Source: Pseudomonadota bacterium (lineage in GTDB: Bacteria > Pseudomonadota > Gammaproteobacteria > JAKAQQ01). From it: a stretch of DNA of 5,972 nt. The DNA lies in assembly GCA_021828425.1 (NCBI GenBank), contig JAKARN010000099.1, forward strand, positions 1-5,972. The letters are read 5' to 3'. Made by a program: the position numbers and the translations under genes. The notes under the pieces were generated by a model. It saw only the letters and a program-made list of their open reading frames with translations, had not been told where the DNA came from and did no database searches. Each line of letters begins with the position of its first letter. Positions within the stretch are counted from its first letter, which is position 1. Of the stretch, positions 5,248 through 5,972 are shown in pieces.

Positions 5248-5972
5248 AGTATCTGTCGAGAGTGACACTCGTCGCCCTGCTCGGTGGTGCCGTCCTCATC
5301 GGGTGGGGGAGCTACTTCCTTTATCCTTGGCAAGTGGCGGTGATCAAGGGGATGAACGGATCCCTTCAATTGGTGACCCAGACCGGATGGCACTGGCACT
5401 GGCCACTGCTCGAGTCGATCCATCGGATGGACCGGCGTCGACAGGTTTATATGAGCCCCCTGATTCCGTGGCCGGGTTCAGGCAAGTCCAAGGTCCTCGC
5501 CCGTTTTCTGGTCTCTTGGCAGATCAGTGACCCGGAACGGTATGAACAACGGGTGGACAGAGAAGCTTCTGCGATGGCCAAAATCCTTGCGGAGCTGAAA
5601 GTCGCCCTGAAAACATCCAGTCGTTCGGTTCACGCGGTGAATGACCCCGTCTCCTTGCCGTCAGTCCGACCCGATTCCCTGAATGCGACCCTGTCGCAGG
5701 ATGGAATACGGATAAGCCGCCTCCAGTGCGTGGGCCTGCAACCGACGGCTCACCAAGCGGTGATTCGCGAAGGGCGCGCGGCAAGGAAATGGCAGATTGC
5801 CCTGACCCGGTTGAAGAAAATGCTTCGCGAGAAGCTGGCCCGGATCCGGGCATCTTACGAGAAGCGACGAATGGCGGATCGACTCCGGGAGGCGGTGCGA
5901 GTGGGGCGCACCATGGCGAGGGGGTTGTCCAAAGTGGCGCTCATTGAAGCACCAGCCCGCCGGATGGATCGG
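5244..5972 (+). CDS. hflC: FtsH-associated SPFH membrane protein HflC (divergent, 3' end missing)
   Basis: HflC is the partner of HflK in the membrane complex that regulates FtsH. The ATG overlaps the hflK stop (ATGA), implying translational coupling. The frame stays open for 243 codons to the window end; E. coli HflC has 334. After an N-terminal membrane anchor (about residues 7-27, a signal-anchor like that of HflC) come PWQVAVIKGMNGSLQLVTQTGWHWHWPLLESI-type SPFH start residues (28-59), then LVSWQISDPERYEQRV (89-104), which matches the IKWRISDFSRY region of HflC. DSLNATLSQDGIRISRLQ (144-161) matches the stretch leading to 'GIEVVDVRI'. Residues 174-230 form a predicted long helix with about 20 Lys/Arg and 5 acidic residues. 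This is unlike the mixed-charge coiled coil of typical HflC. The insert between these blocks is shorter than in E. coli. Recognition depends partly on position after hflK. Confidence 0.85.
   Translation, partial: MKYLSRVTLVALLGGAVLIGWGSYFLYPWQVAVIKGMNGSLQLVTQTGWHWHWPLLESIHRMDRRRQVYMSPLIPWPGSGKSKVLARFLVSWQISDPERYEQRVDREASAMAKILAELKVALKTSSRSVHAVNDPVSLPSVRPDSLNATLSQDGIRISRLQCVGLQPTAHQAVIREGRAARKWQIALTRLKKMLREKLARIRASYEKRRMADRLREAVRVGRTMARGLSKVALIEAPARRMDR

Noticed and set aside
5219..5530. A 103-codon plus-strand frame crossing the hflK-hflC junction
   Set aside because: It conflicts with the overlapping, better supported hflC frame and shows no domain.
1..5972. CRISPR arrays, tRNA or rRNA genes, insertion sequences, toxin-antitoxin or defence genes
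   Set aside because: No regular repeats, no cloverleaf or rRNA-like segments, no transposase motifs, and nearly all bases belong to recognised housekeeping genes.

Overview
The window is one co-directional, plus-strand gene cluster with the order mutL (5' end missing) - miaA - hfq - hflX - hflK - hflC (3' end missing). This is the classic gammaproteobacterial mutL-miaA-hfq-hflX-hflK-hflC superoperon, which in E. coli sits between amiB and nsrR. The sequence is GC-rich (roughly 58-60 % by eye). MutL carries an endonuclease-type C-terminal domain, as in gammaproteobacteria that lack MutH. HflK and HflC are strongly diverged from the enteric forms. I infer a non-enteric gammaproteobacterium or a close relative such as Acidithiobacillia; the genus cannot be named from this sequence.

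Layout: positions 2-1564 encode MutL from the end of its ATPase motif II onward. miaA (1569-2492) starts 4 nt after the mutL stop. A 92-nt gap (2493-2585) is the only real intergenic space; it holds a good extended -10 promoter and a leader that could fold over the hfq ribosome binding site. hfq (2586-2864) is followed after 13 nt by hflX (most likely GTG start at 2878, end 4191). hflK (4192-5247) begins on the base after the hflX stop, and hflC (5244 to the window end) overlaps hflK by ATGA. There is no tRNA, rRNA, CRISPR array, insertion sequence or convincing Rho-independent terminator. Coding density is near total, with no gene-free stretch over 300 bases.

How the genes relate: MutL is the mismatch repair linker/nuclease. 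MiaA isopentenylates A37 of tRNAs that read UNN codons. Hfq is the sRNA chaperone. HflX is a ribosome-splitting GTPase. HflK and HflC form the membrane SPFH complex around the FtsH protease. The tight spacing suggests one transcript with an internal promoter before hfq, so hfq-hflX-hflK-hflC can be expressed apart from mutL-miaA.

This is a conserved housekeeping locus and I see no new defence or mobile system. The points most worth checking are: two long homopolymer tracts (G9 and C8) bracketing the mutL interdomain linker, where slippage would switch off mismatch repair; a variant DFHA endonuclease motif in MutL; an Hfq with an acidic tail; a possible pseudoknot over the hfq ribosome binding site; a very basic HflK/HflC pair; and a marked excess of GATC and GGATCC.
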